Assembly: GCA_943330855.2 (NCBI GenBank) | Contig: CALQJI020000004.1 | Span: forward strand, 62,001-126,000 | Source: Klebsiella pneumoniae | GTDB lineage: Bacteria > Verrucomicrobiota > Verrucomicrobiia > Limisphaerales > SXTU01 | Length of the DNA stretch: 64,000 nt | Direction: 5' to 3' | Shown here: positions 36,580 through 44,293 of the stretch, one piece after another | Numbering within the stretch: position 1 is the stretch's first letter | Layout: each line of letters begins with the position of its first letter | Position numbers and translations under genes: made by a program | Notes under the pieces: generated by a model | Told to the model about the DNA's origin: nothing | What the model saw: the letters and a program-made list of their open reading frames with translations, nothing else | Database searches by the model: none

Positions 36580-39500
36580 TTACTTCACTGCGGAGAGAAA
36601 CTCCACCAAGTCGCGAATCTCCCGCTTGGTCAGCACTTCGATGAGCGACTCGGGCATCGGCGAGAGCGTGGCGGTGCGCTTGGTGATGTCGGCCTTCTTC
36701 AGCTTGAGCAGGCCGTCCTCGGGTGAGTTCAACGTCAGCTCGTCGCCGGTCTCGGCCTTCACCAGGCCGGCGACGGTCTGGCCGTTCTTCAGCGTGACCA
36801 GCAGCGACTCGAAGCCGGGCGCGATGACGCGGTTGGGCAGGACGATGCTCTCCAGCACGTAGTCGCGGCCGCGCTTCGCGGCCAGACCGGCGAGGTCGGG
36901 GCCGACGTCGCCGCCCTCGCCGTGGAGTTTGTGGCAGCGAGCGCAGGCGGCTTCCGCGCGTTCGTGGAAGAGCGCGCGGCCTGCCTTGGCGTCGCCGCCG
37001 GTGAGGCACTCGCGCCATTTTGCCAACGGGTCCTTCGCGTCGCGCTTAGCCTCGAACTGAGCGAGGCGGTCTTTAATGGAAGGCGAGGTGCGCTGGGCGG
37101 CGGCTTCGAGCAGGTCGAGGTGAAGTGCCGGCGGCAACTTGCCTTCGAGCAAATGCGTGAGCGCCTTGCGCAGCGCGTCGTCGGCTTCCTTGCCCTTGAG
37201 GCCGGCGAGGGATTGCAGTGCGGACTGGCGCTCGCCGAGCGTGCCGGTCTGGAGCGTGGCGGCGAGGCGGGCGAGGGCCTCGGTGCCGCCGCTGGCGGCG
37301 GAGAGTCGGGAGGCTTCTTTGCGCAGGCTCTCGGCGGGGTCGGTGAGGGCGAACTTCAAGGCCTCGGCGGCCAATGAAGAATGAAGAGTTAAGAATGATA
37401 AATGATGAAGCGTGCGGAGGGCGGTGGCGCGGACTTCGGGGGCGGGGCTCGGGGACTTCACCAAGTCGAGGAGGACGGGGGCGAGGTCGGTGAGGGTGAG
37501 CTTCTCGATGGCGGCGAGCGCAGCGGTGGGGATGGCGGTGCCTTTCGCGGCCAGCAGCGCGGGCGCGAGCGGGCGGAGCGCGGCGGCGGCGGGCTGGGCG
37601 TCGCGCGGGGTGAGGGGACGCCAGAGGCCGGTGATTTTGTCGCGCCCGCTGGGCTGCGGCCAGTCGGCGAGCATTTCGAGGGCCTCGACGCGGAGGGCTT
37701 CCGAGGCGTCGCCGCGCGCGGCGAAGGTGGCGAGGGCGAGGGCGTTCGTAGGCTGGCCGAGGCGGAAGTTGGCGTTGAGCGCGCGGCGGAGCGTGAACTC
37801 GTGAAGTAGGTCAGGCGTCCCGCCTGACTTTCCAGCTTTGGCTTTGGCTAGCTGGCCGACCGCTGGCGCGGGAACTGGAACAATGGATGACAGGCTGGAA
37901 GCCTGCCCTACTTTTGCGGCGAGCTGCGGGAGCGCGGGTTCGATGGGGAGGTCGGCGATGGCGCGGGCGGATTCGAGGACGATGCGCGGGTCGGAGTCGT
38001 CGAGGAACTGCGCGATGCCGGGGTGCATCAAGCGGCGCAAGGCGAGGCACGCGCCGAGGCGCACGCTGGCGGAACTGTCCTTCGCGGCAGCGAGTAGCGC
38101 GTCCGTGTCGCCGATGCGGACGAGTGCGTGGACGGCGGCGTGGCGCATGGTGGCGTCTTGGTCGGCGTTGGCGCGGAGGAGGTCGAGGAGTGGTCGGACG
38201 GCTTCACGTTTGCCAAGTTTGCCCAGACTTTGGGCCGCGTAGAAACGAACGCGTATGTCTGAGTCACGGAGCAAGCTCAACAGCTCCGGGTAAGCTTTCG
38301 GGGGACAGGCGTTGCCCAAAACGTGTGCCATCTGCTCGCGTAACTTGGAATCCTTGTCGCGGAGCAAACTCAAGATTGGCTCGAAAGCCAAAGACCCAGT
38401 GCGCTCAATTACGGGCAGCTTCTCACGCTCTCGATAGGCCTTCCCCCAGGCGTGTTGAGTGGATTCAAACTCCCCCAGTGCCCAAACTGCATGAATCCGC
38501 GCGAGCTGGGTGCGGCCCTTGAGCGCCGTTTCTACCATGCGGTCCTTCGCAGAACGCGCCGCACTCGGAAAGCTGTTTCGCAATGGACTCAAAGCCATGA
38601 CGGACTGGGCTTCCGAGCGAATCCGCACATCAGCGTGGCCGAGCAGACGCATGATTTCTGAGCCGCTGACTCGATGGAGGTCTGCCGCCAGCAACCGCTT
38701 CGTCTCCTGCACTGCCGCTGACACATCCACCGCCGGGTCATGCACGCGCCAGATGCGGCCCTTGCCGGTCTTCTCCCAGCCGGCCACCCAGTCGAGCACA
38801 TACGCGCCGCCGTCGGGGCCGAACTCGATGTCGGTGGGGTAGAGGTTCCAGAGCAGCTTGCCCTCGCGCTCGTCGGGCGAGTTGCTTTCGAGCCACCGAC
38901 CGGCGTTCGCGACCTTGAAGCTCGCGCCGCTCGGCTCCAGGCGGAAGTAGCGGATGCCGCCGGGGAAGTCGGCGTAAAAGAAGCAGTCGCGGAAGGTGTC
39001 CGGCAAACCGGTGCCGGGATAGTGCGCGATGCCCGCCGGGCCGTGGCCGATGTGCGCAACGGGCGGCGGGTAGGAGAGCGCGGTGTTCGAGGGCGCGAGG
39101 CCCCAGAGCAACTCGGCATTCCACGCGCCGAGCTTGGGCAAGTGCTGCCAACCGTAGCGCCAGCCGTAGTCCGCGCCCTCGACGATGTGGACCCAGCGAG
39201 CCTTGTCGCCGCCGTCGGCGTTGTTGTCAGCGGTGAAGAGATTGCCGAAGTCGTCGAAGGCCAACTCCTGCGGGTTGCGCAGGCCGATGGCGACGACTTC
39301 CAGCTCGCTGCCGTCCGGGTTGCTGCGGAAGACCGCGCCGGTGTCGGGGAGGAATTTCAGCAGGTAATCGAGGTCGGGGTTGAGTGTGCGCGAGAGGTTG
39401 GTGAGCGCGGCACCTCGGTCGGCGATGGTCCAGTAGAGCTTACCGTCGGGACCGAACTTGAGGCCGTGCATATCGTGGCCACCGTAGGCGATGTGGACGC

Positions 39501-40281
39501 CGAAGCCGGTGGCCAGTTTGGAGTTCGGAGTTCGGAGTTTTGGGTTGTGAGTGCCGAACGCGCTGCCGGGCGCGGACCCAGAACTCGAAACTCCAAACTC
39601 AGAACTCTTGAAGCGCCACACGTCCGGGATGGAGGTGAAATAGACTTCTCCCCGCCGCGCCAGCACGCCGGCGGCGACGCCGCTAATGCTCGTGTTGAAA
39701 CCGTCGGCGAAGACGGCGGACTTGTCCGCGACGCCGCTGCCGGTCGAATCCCACACGAGCTTGATGCGCTCGGACTCGACTTCGAGGTCGCGCCAGTCGA
39801 GGCGGCCGTCGCTGTTGAAGTCGCGGAAGCCGCCCTGCTTCGCGCTGCCGAGCTGGCGCATGAAGGCCGCGTTGTCCTGCGAGACGTTGGTGCGGAAAAA
39901 CTCAGCGCGGTCCCACGGCGTGCGGAAGGCAAGGTCGGCGTCCACCCAGTCGCGGTAACTACGGATGTCGAAGACGCTCGTGCGGCGGCGGCCGGTCTCG
40001 ACCACGTAGGCGCGGCCCTGCTCGTCGAAGCTGAAGTTGACGACGTTCTCGATGAGTGGCTCGGCGGCCCAGAGGTCCACCTTGAGGCCGGGCGCGACGA
40101 CGAGACGTTTCTTGGCGGTGTCCGGGGAGTCGGCGGTGGAGACGCCAGCGGGGGTTTTGTCGTCCTTCGCTTGGGTGGACTTGGATTTGAGATTCGCGCC
40201 ATCGGCGGGTTCGGCAGCGGGTAGGAGCAGCGCGGTCAGCAAGAGGGCGGACAGCGCGGCGGTGGAGAACAGTCTTCGCAT
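36580..40281 (-). CDS. PVC-type heme-binding CxxCH protein with HEAT repeats
   Basis: 1233 aa. After the signal peptide comes a beta-propeller (about 60-480) with VVAPGLKVDLWAAEPLIENV, an EF-hand-like loop DFNSDGRLDWRDLE, GFGVHIAYGGHDMHGLKFGP and AYVLDWVAGW. HEAT-like repeats (about 520-1080) and a C-terminal c-type cytochrome with CARCH (about 1124-1128) and GPDLAGLAAKRGRDYVLESI follow. PVC proteins of this type are predicted periplasmic carbohydrate dehydrogenases. Three repeat elements lie within the gene in frame: 37373-37410, 37804-37914 and 39520-39607. They insert SSEFGVSS-like, VGQASSLS-like and LSFLTLHSS residues into loops. The protein stays open throughout. Confidence 0.9.
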   Translation of the reverse strand: MRRLFSTAALSALLLTALLLPAAEPADGANLKSKSTQAKDDKTPAGVSTADSPDTAKKRLVVAPGLKVDLWAAEPLIENVVNFSFDEQGRAYVVETGRRRTSVFDIRSYRDWVDADLAFRTPWDRAEFFRTNVSQDNAAFMRQLGSAKQGGFRDFNSDGRLDWRDLEVESERIKLVWDSTGSGVADKSAVFADGFNTSISGVAAGVLARRGEVYFTSIPDVWRFKSSEFGVSSSGSAPGSAFGTHNPKLRTPNSKLATGFGVHIAYGGHDMHGLKFGPDGKLYWTIADRGAALTNLSRTLNPDLDYLLKFLPDTGAVFRSNPDGSELEVVAIGLRNPQELAFDDFGNLFTADNNADGGDKARWVHIVEGADYGWRYGWQHLPKLGAWNAELLWGLAPSNTALSYPPPVAHIGHGPAGIAHYPGTGLPDTFRDCFFYADFPGGIRYFRLEPSGASFKVANAGRWLESNSPDEREGKLLWNLYPTDIEFGPDGGAYVLDWVAGWEKTGKGRIWRVHDPAVDVSAAVQETKRLLAADLHRVSGSEIMRLLGHADVRIRSEAQSVMALSPLRNSFPSAARSAKDRMVETALKGRTQLARIHAVWALGEFESTQHAWGKAYREREKLPVIERTGSLAFEPILSLLRDKDSKLREQMAHVLGNACPPKAYPELLSLLRDSDIRVRFYAAQSLGKLGKREAVRPLLDLLRANADQDATMRHAAVHALVRIGDTDALLAAAKDSSASVRLGACLALRRLMHPGIAQFLDDSDPRIVLESARAIADLPIEPALPQLAAKVGQASSLSSIVPVPAPAVGQLAKAKAGKSGGTPDLLHEFTLRRALNANFRLGQPTNALALATFAARGDASEALRVEALEMLADWPQPSGRDKITGLWRPLTPRDAQPAAAALRPLAPALLAAKGTAIPTAALAAIEKLTLTDLAPVLLDLVKSPSPAPEVRATALRTLHHLSFLTLHSSLAAEALKFALTDPAESLRKEASRLSAASGGTEALARLAATLQTGTLGERQSALQSLAGLKGKEADDALRKALTHLLEGKLPPALHLDLLEAAAQRTSPSIKDRLAQFEAKRDAKDPLAKWRECLTGGDAKAGRALFHERAEAACARCHKLHGEGGDVGPDLAGLAAKRGRDYVLESIVLPNRVIAPGFESLLVTLKNGQTVAGLVKAETGDELTLNSPEDGLLKLKKADITKRTATLSPMPESLIEVLTKREIRDLVEFLSAVK
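37373..37410. repeat. Degenerate heptamer array AATGAAG/AGTTAAG/AATGATA/AATGATG
   Basis: Five successive 7-base units beginning at 37373, inside a HEAT repeat of the PVC heme protein, which stays in frame. Confidence 0.7.
37804..37914. repeat. Twin-hairpin element inside the PVC heme gene
   Basis: Each end is itself a hairpin (GTCAGGCG-TCC-CGCCTGAC at 37810-37828, and GACAGGCT-GGA-AGCCTGCC at 37889-37908). The two ends are also imperfect inverted copies of each other (AAGTAGG...CCTACTT). It is in frame and adds about 35 residues starting VGQASSLS. Confidence 0.8.
39520..39607. repeat. Facing GGAGTTC heptamer arrays inside the PVC heme gene
   Basis: The left array (39520-39544) repeats GGAGTTC. 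The right array (39577-39607) carries degenerate complementary units (GAACTCG, AAACTCC, AAACTCA, GAACTC). The frame stays open and the propeller loop gains about 30 residues. Confidence 0.8.
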
Positions 40282-40376
40282 CAGCGGAAAGGTAGCGGCG
40301 ATGGAGGGTGATTCAAGCTTCCGCCCATGCAGGGGGAATCAGACGAGCCAGTCCGGTGAGAGTGCAAAGGCGCTCC

Positions 40377-40480
40377 AAAAAGCGGTGCTGAAGCCACCGC
40401 AGTCCAGACTGCTTCGCGTGGCCCGAGGCTGTGGGGAGTCGTGCCAGCGTTTGGACTGCGATGGCTTCAGCACCGTTTTT
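40377..40480. repeat. Inverted-repeat element, copy 1 of the GCTGAAGCCACCGCAGTCCA family
   Basis: The left arm (40377-40409) and right arm (40449-40480) are inverted copies with one indel and two mismatches over about 30 bases. The 28-base arm core matches 49589-49616 at 27 positions. It lies upstream of the propeller gene at 40539 and between divergent genes. Confidence 0.88.
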
Positions 40481-40538
40481 CCGGGTTGCCTTCGGCGTGG
40501 ACGCGGCGGGCGGACTCGTTATCTTGCGCCGCGTCGCC

Positions 40539-42062
40539 ATGAACACTGACGCAGCCGCCGTTCCGCCTGACCCCGCCGCCGCCCGCCGGCTCCGTTTCGC
40601 CACGCTCGCGTTCCCGCCCGCCGGCTTGTGGCTGCTATGGCGCGGGCCAGCGACGCTTGGGCGCAAGCTGCTCGGCACGCTGGGCGTCGGGCTGTTCTCG
40701 CTCGTTTACGCAGCGGCGATTTTGTTCCTGCTGCACAAGTTCGCCGGGCTGCGCTTCGAGATGCAGGGGCGGCCCATTCCCGTCCCGACGTGGCAAGTCA
40801 CCGACTACGCGCGGCTGGAGAAGGCGCGCGCGGCCACGAGCCCTTCTCCCGCCGCGAAGCCCGTTACGCCCGCAGCGAAACCCATCGCCCCGCCCTACTG
40901 GACCGACTTCCGCGGGCCACAGCGCGACGGCCACTACACTGAGCAGCCCATCAACGTGGACTGGGCGAAGTCACCGCCAAAACGGCTGTGGCAACAGCCC
41001 GTCGGCGGTGGATTCGCGTCGTTCGTAGTCGCGGATGGACTGGCTTTTACCATCGAGCAGCGGCGTGAGCAAGAGGCGGTGACGGCTTACGAAATTGAGA
41101 CGGGAAGCGAGGTTTGGGCACACAGCTACGCGGCGCACTTTCAGGAATGGATGGGCGGCGAAGGCCCGCGTGCGACGCCGACCTGGCACGAAGGGCGGCT
41201 CTACTCGCTCGGCGGCACGGGGCAGTTTCGTTGCCTCGAAGCCGCGACCGGCAAGCTGCTCTGGCAGCACGACCTATTCGCGGAGCACAGTTGCTCGAAC
41301 CTCTACTTCGCCCTCAGCGCCGCACCGCTCATCGTGGAGGACAAGGTGCTCGTGCTCGCTGGCGAGCCGCAGGGCCGCGACGCGCGGATGCTCATCGGTT
41401 ACGACAAAATCACCGGCGCGCTCGCGTGGAAGGCGCTCGAAGGCAAGGCCGGTTACTCCTCGCCGCTGGTGGTCAAGCTGGCGGGCGAACGGCAGTTGTT
41501 GGTCCACAGTTCGAGCCACTTGCTCGGCGTATCGCCCACGGACGGCAAGGCGCTCTGGCGCTTCCCTTGGCGCGTGGAGTTCGACAACAGCATCGCGCAG
41601 CCCATCGTGACGGGCACGAACCGCCTCGTCCTGAGCGCAGGCTACGGCACGGGCGCGGTGGGACTGGAGGTAAGCCACACGGAGAGTGGTTTCGCGGTGA
41701 AGGAGCTGTGGCGGAACAAATTTCTCAAGAACAAGTTCACCAGCTCCGTGCTGCACAACGGCCACCTCTACGGCCTCGATGAAGACATCCTCGTCTGCCT
41801 CGACGCCGCGACGGGCGAGCGACGTTGGAAGGACGGGCGTTACGGCTACGGGCAAGTCCTCCTCGCGAGCGGTCACCTCGTCATCCTCTGTGGCAATGGC
41901 GACCTCGCGCTCGTGCAGGCGTTACCCGACCGGCACGTGGAACTCGCGCGCATCCCCGGCATCAAGGGCAAGACATGGAATCACCCGGCACTCGCGGGCG
42001 GAAAGCTCTTCGTGCGCAACGCCGTGGAGATGGCGTGCTTCGACCTCAGCGCGAAGCAGTAG
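40539..42062 (+). CDS. Membrane-anchored PQQ-type beta-propeller protein
   Basis: 507 aa from the ATG at 40539; an upstream in-frame extension would run into the repeat element. A hydrophobic segment (about 44-70, LLGTLGVGLFSLVYAAAILF) anchors the protein. The rest is a seven- to eight-bladed PQQ-like propeller: YWTDFRGPQRDGHY, AYEIETGSEVWAHSY, EAATGKLLWQHDLF, DKITGALAWKALEGKAGYSS and DAATGERRWKDGRYGYGQVL. It is related to PQQ-dependent alcohol dehydrogenases and BamB, but catalytic residues for PQQ are not evident, so a structural role is likely. Its end overlaps the pseudouridine synthase stop by 17 bases (convergent). Confidence 0.85.
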   Translation: MNTDAAAVPPDPAAARRLRFATLAFPPAGLWLLWRGPATLGRKLLGTLGVGLFSLVYAAAILFLLHKFAGLRFEMQGRPIPVPTWQVTDYARLEKARAATSPSPAAKPVTPAAKPIAPPYWTDFRGPQRDGHYTEQPINVDWAKSPPKRLWQQPVGGGFASFVVADGLAFTIEQRREQEAVTAYEIETGSEVWAHSYAAHFQEWMGGEGPRATPTWHEGRLYSLGGTGQFRCLEAATGKLLWQHDLFAEHSCSNLYFALSAAPLIVEDKVLVLAGEPQGRDARMLIGYDKITGALAWKALEGKAGYSSPLVVKLAGERQLLVHSSSHLLGVSPTDGKALWRFPWRVEFDNSIAQPIVTGTNRLVLSAGYGTGAVGLEVSHTESGFAVKELWRNKFLKNKFTSSVLHNGHLYGLDEDILVCLDAATGERRWKDGRYGYGQVLLASGHLVILCGNGDLALVQALPDRHVELARIPGIKGKTWNHPALAGGKLFVRNAVEMACFDLSAKQ

Positions 42063-42828
42063 CCGTCGAACCGACAACTTTCGCAGCGGGTGCGGCTGAC
42101 AAGTTGAGAAGAGACTTCACCTCAGTGTCCGTCAGCGCGCGCCATTTGCCTTCCGGCAGTTCGCCAAGCCGGATGGGGCCGATTTGCGTGCGTTGCAGGC
42201 GCGCGACGATCAGGTTTTGTGACTCGAAGAGTCGGCGCACTTCACGGTTTTTACCTTCGGCAAGTTCCAACTCCACGATGCTGTGTGAGTTGTTCGAGTC
42301 CACGATGCGGGCGCGCTCCGCCTTGAGCGTCTCGCCCTCGTGCTCCACCCCCTGCATGAAGCGACGAATCATCCCCTGCTCCACGCGGCCCTCGACGATG
42401 GCGCGGTAGCACTTCCGAACGCCGAAGCGCGGATGTGTGAGGTGCAAGGTGAAATCCCCGTCGTTGGTCAGGAAGAGCAACCCCTCGCTGTCTTTGTCGA
42501 GGCGTCCGACGGGATGCAAGTGCGACCATTCCTTTGGGAGCAGGTCGGTCACGATGCGTCGGTCCAAGTCGTCGCTGCGAGTGGACAAAAACCCCATGGG
42601 CTTGTTCAGGGCGACGTAAATCTTACGTCGAGTTTTCACAGGACGCCCTTCGACTTGGACCGTGTCGTGGTCGGGGTCGACCTTGGTGCCGAGTTCTTTG
42701 ACTACCGAGCCATTGACCTCGACGAGGCCGTTGATAATGAGACGTTCGCTAGCGCGGCGAGAAGCCACGCCAGCCTCGGCGAGAAATTTTTGGAGTCGGA
42801 CTTGCACAAGCAAAGAAAACCGGCGCAC
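42046..42828 (-). CDS. RsuA/RluB-family rRNA pseudouridine synthase
   Basis: 260 aa from a GTG at 42828; a GTG at 42807 gives the more usual N-terminus VQVRLQKFLAEAGVASRR. It has an N-terminal S4 RNA-binding domain, then the catalytic domain with PMGFLSTRSDD and the key GRLDKDSEGLLFLTNDG, whose Asp is the nucleophile. The C-terminal EGKNREVRRLFES block and SLLNL tail are present. The family isomerises uridines in 16S or 23S rRNA; RsuA versus RluB cannot be told apart confidently. Confidence 0.9.
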   Translation of the reverse strand: MRRFSLLVQVRLQKFLAEAGVASRRASERLIINGLVEVNGSVVKELGTKVDPDHDTVQVEGRPVKTRRKIYVALNKPMGFLSTRSDDLDRRIVTDLLPKEWSHLHPVGRLDKDSEGLLFLTNDGDFTLHLTHPRFGVRKCYRAIVEGRVEQGMIRRFMQGVEHEGETLKAERARIVDSNNSHSIVELELAEGKNREVRRLFESQNLIVARLQRTQIGPIRLGELPEGKWRALTDTEVKSLLNLSAAPAAKVVGSTATASR

Positions 42829-42890
42829 CTCGCGGCGGACGGATTCCCGTAAATGGGTTCAGCAGGTGGCGCGGCGCGGGGGCCGGCAGT

Positions 42891-43046
42891 TTAGACGGGG
42901 GGCTTGGTCTTGCGGAGGCCGGTGACGCGGTCGCCGGCTTTCCAGGTGCCAGCCTTGCGGAGGATTTCGACGCGCTCGTAGCGCTTCAAGACGTTGCGCT
43001 TGGCCCCGAGGGTGTTGGTAGCGCGGAGACTGTTGTGTAGTGCCAT
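42891..43046 (-). CDS. Small basic protein (Chlamydiae/Verrucomicrobia family)
   Basis: 51 aa from the ATG at 43046, strongly basic (many Lys and Arg), with the core LGAKRNVLKRYERVEILRKA and GDRVTGLRKTK. This matches my memory of a small basic protein conserved in Verrucomicrobia and Chlamydiae and thought to be ribosome-associated; the match is from recall, not a search. It lies between the pseudouridine synthase gene and a decayed insertion sequence. A real gene is likely because the spacing and composition are ordinary. Confidence 0.8.
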   Translation of the reverse strand: MALHNSLRATNTLGAKRNVLKRYERVEILRKAGTWKAGDRVTGLRKTKPPV

Positions 43047-43215
43047 ATCTGTTGAAAGAGTTTTCCGACCGGACCACCCGAACGGAGCGCGGTTTCTAGC
43101 ACAGTGTCTCGGCACGAAGCAAACGGTAATTTCAGAATTGCGATGCGTCTTTGCCTACCGTGGGCGTATGCCGAGCTGCGCCCCGTGTGCGACTGCGCTC
43201 GGGAAACTCCTGTTG

Positions 43216-44162
43216 GAGGGGAACAAAATGAGACCTGGACGCTCTCGCCGCCGCCGAACTCGCCACCCGCTTCACCTTCCGCCGTAACCGCAAATCGGTC
43301 ACCGCCTACGCCAGCCGTCACTTCCCCCTGCTGGTCAACGCCCCTGCGCCCAACTCCAAGCCCCGTCGCCGCTGGCAACGCGCCCGCGTGGGCGAACTCT
43401 GGCAGCACGACTCCTCCAGCCACCGATGGTGGTCCGCTCAGGACAAGTAAACCCTGCTGCTCACAGTGGATGACCATTCCCGGCTGCTGCTGGGCGCCAG
43501 CTTCGTCCCCACCGACACCACCTGACATCACTTCCAACACTTCCACCGCCGGTTCACCGCGCTCGGCCTGCCACTGGCCCTCTACACCGATGGCCTAGCC
43601 CTGTTTGGCCATGAATCCACCGCCGGCGGACGCGACCCGCGCTCCGAGTTCCAGCGCGCCGTCAAGGCGTTGGGCGTCACCCAACTCGTCGCCCCAAGCC
43701 CCCCAGGCCAAAGGTAAAATCGAACGCCGCTTGGGCACCCCCCCTCGTCGCACTGCTGGCCTACGAGAACATCACCCTCTACGCCCCCGCCCACGAACTC
43801 CTCAACCGGTAACTGGCACGGCAGAACCAGACCGACTGCCGCACCCCCGACCTGTCACCGGACGAGGCCTGCGCCCAAGCCAAGGTGCAGGGCCGCACCA
43901 CCGGGAGCACCTGTCCTGACCTCAGCCTGCTGGACATCAATCTGGCGCTGCATCTGGGCCGCCGCGTCAACGCCGACCACCAAGTGGATTTCCTGGGCCG
44001 CAGTTGGCCCATCAGTGCCACCTTTCGCCAGACCGTGACCCCCATTCATCATCCCAACTGCCAGTTCTGGGTCGGGTCCCAACCGCCCAAGCCACCCGAA
44101 AATCGCTGGTCCGACATCCTCGGAAAGTTCTCCCTCTGACCCAGTCTCATTTTGTTCCCCTC
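43216..44162 (+). mobile_element. Decayed insertion sequence with 19-bp terminal inverted repeats
   Basis: The left end 43216-43234 and right end 44144-44162 are perfect 19-bp inverted repeats (GAGGGGAACAAAATGAGAC). Just outside the right end a further CAAAATGAGA occurs, and CTCCTGT at 43208 pairs with ACAGGAG at 44189-44195. This suggests that a longer original terminus was partly deleted on the left. The enclosed transposase is broken. I see no clean target duplication. Confidence 0.8.
43235..44139 (+). pseudogene. Remnant of integrase-core (DDE) transposase, IS481/ISNCY-like
   Basis: Conceptual translation keeps the DDE signature: GELWQHDSSSHRWW (first Asp), LGLPLALYTDG (second Asp) and QAKGKIERRLG (Glu), with a C-terminus CQFWVG...PPENRWSDIL. 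The reading is broken by in-frame stops at 43448-43450, 43523-43525 and 43810-43812. Frameshifts occur near 43700 and 43740, the latter in a run of C. The N-terminal helix-turn-helix part is missing, since coding similarity begins right next to the left inverted repeat. The family name is tentative, but the integrase-core nature is clear. It marks an old insertion next to the small basic protein gene. Confidence 0.85.
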
Positions 44163-44293
44163 ACAAATCTCATTTTGAACTCCCGCCGACAGGAGCGGAA
44201 ATTTCCGTTGCACGGGTCAACAGCTTGGCCACAAAGTTGTGCGGCTTAAGAACAGGCGCTGCCCTACCGACCCGCTCGCCACGGAGAATCCTT

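Noticed and set aside
43104..43598. 164-codon frame over the left end of the insertion sequence
   Set aside because: It runs across the inverted repeat in a different frame from the transposase remnant and has Pro/Ser/Thr-rich shadow composition.
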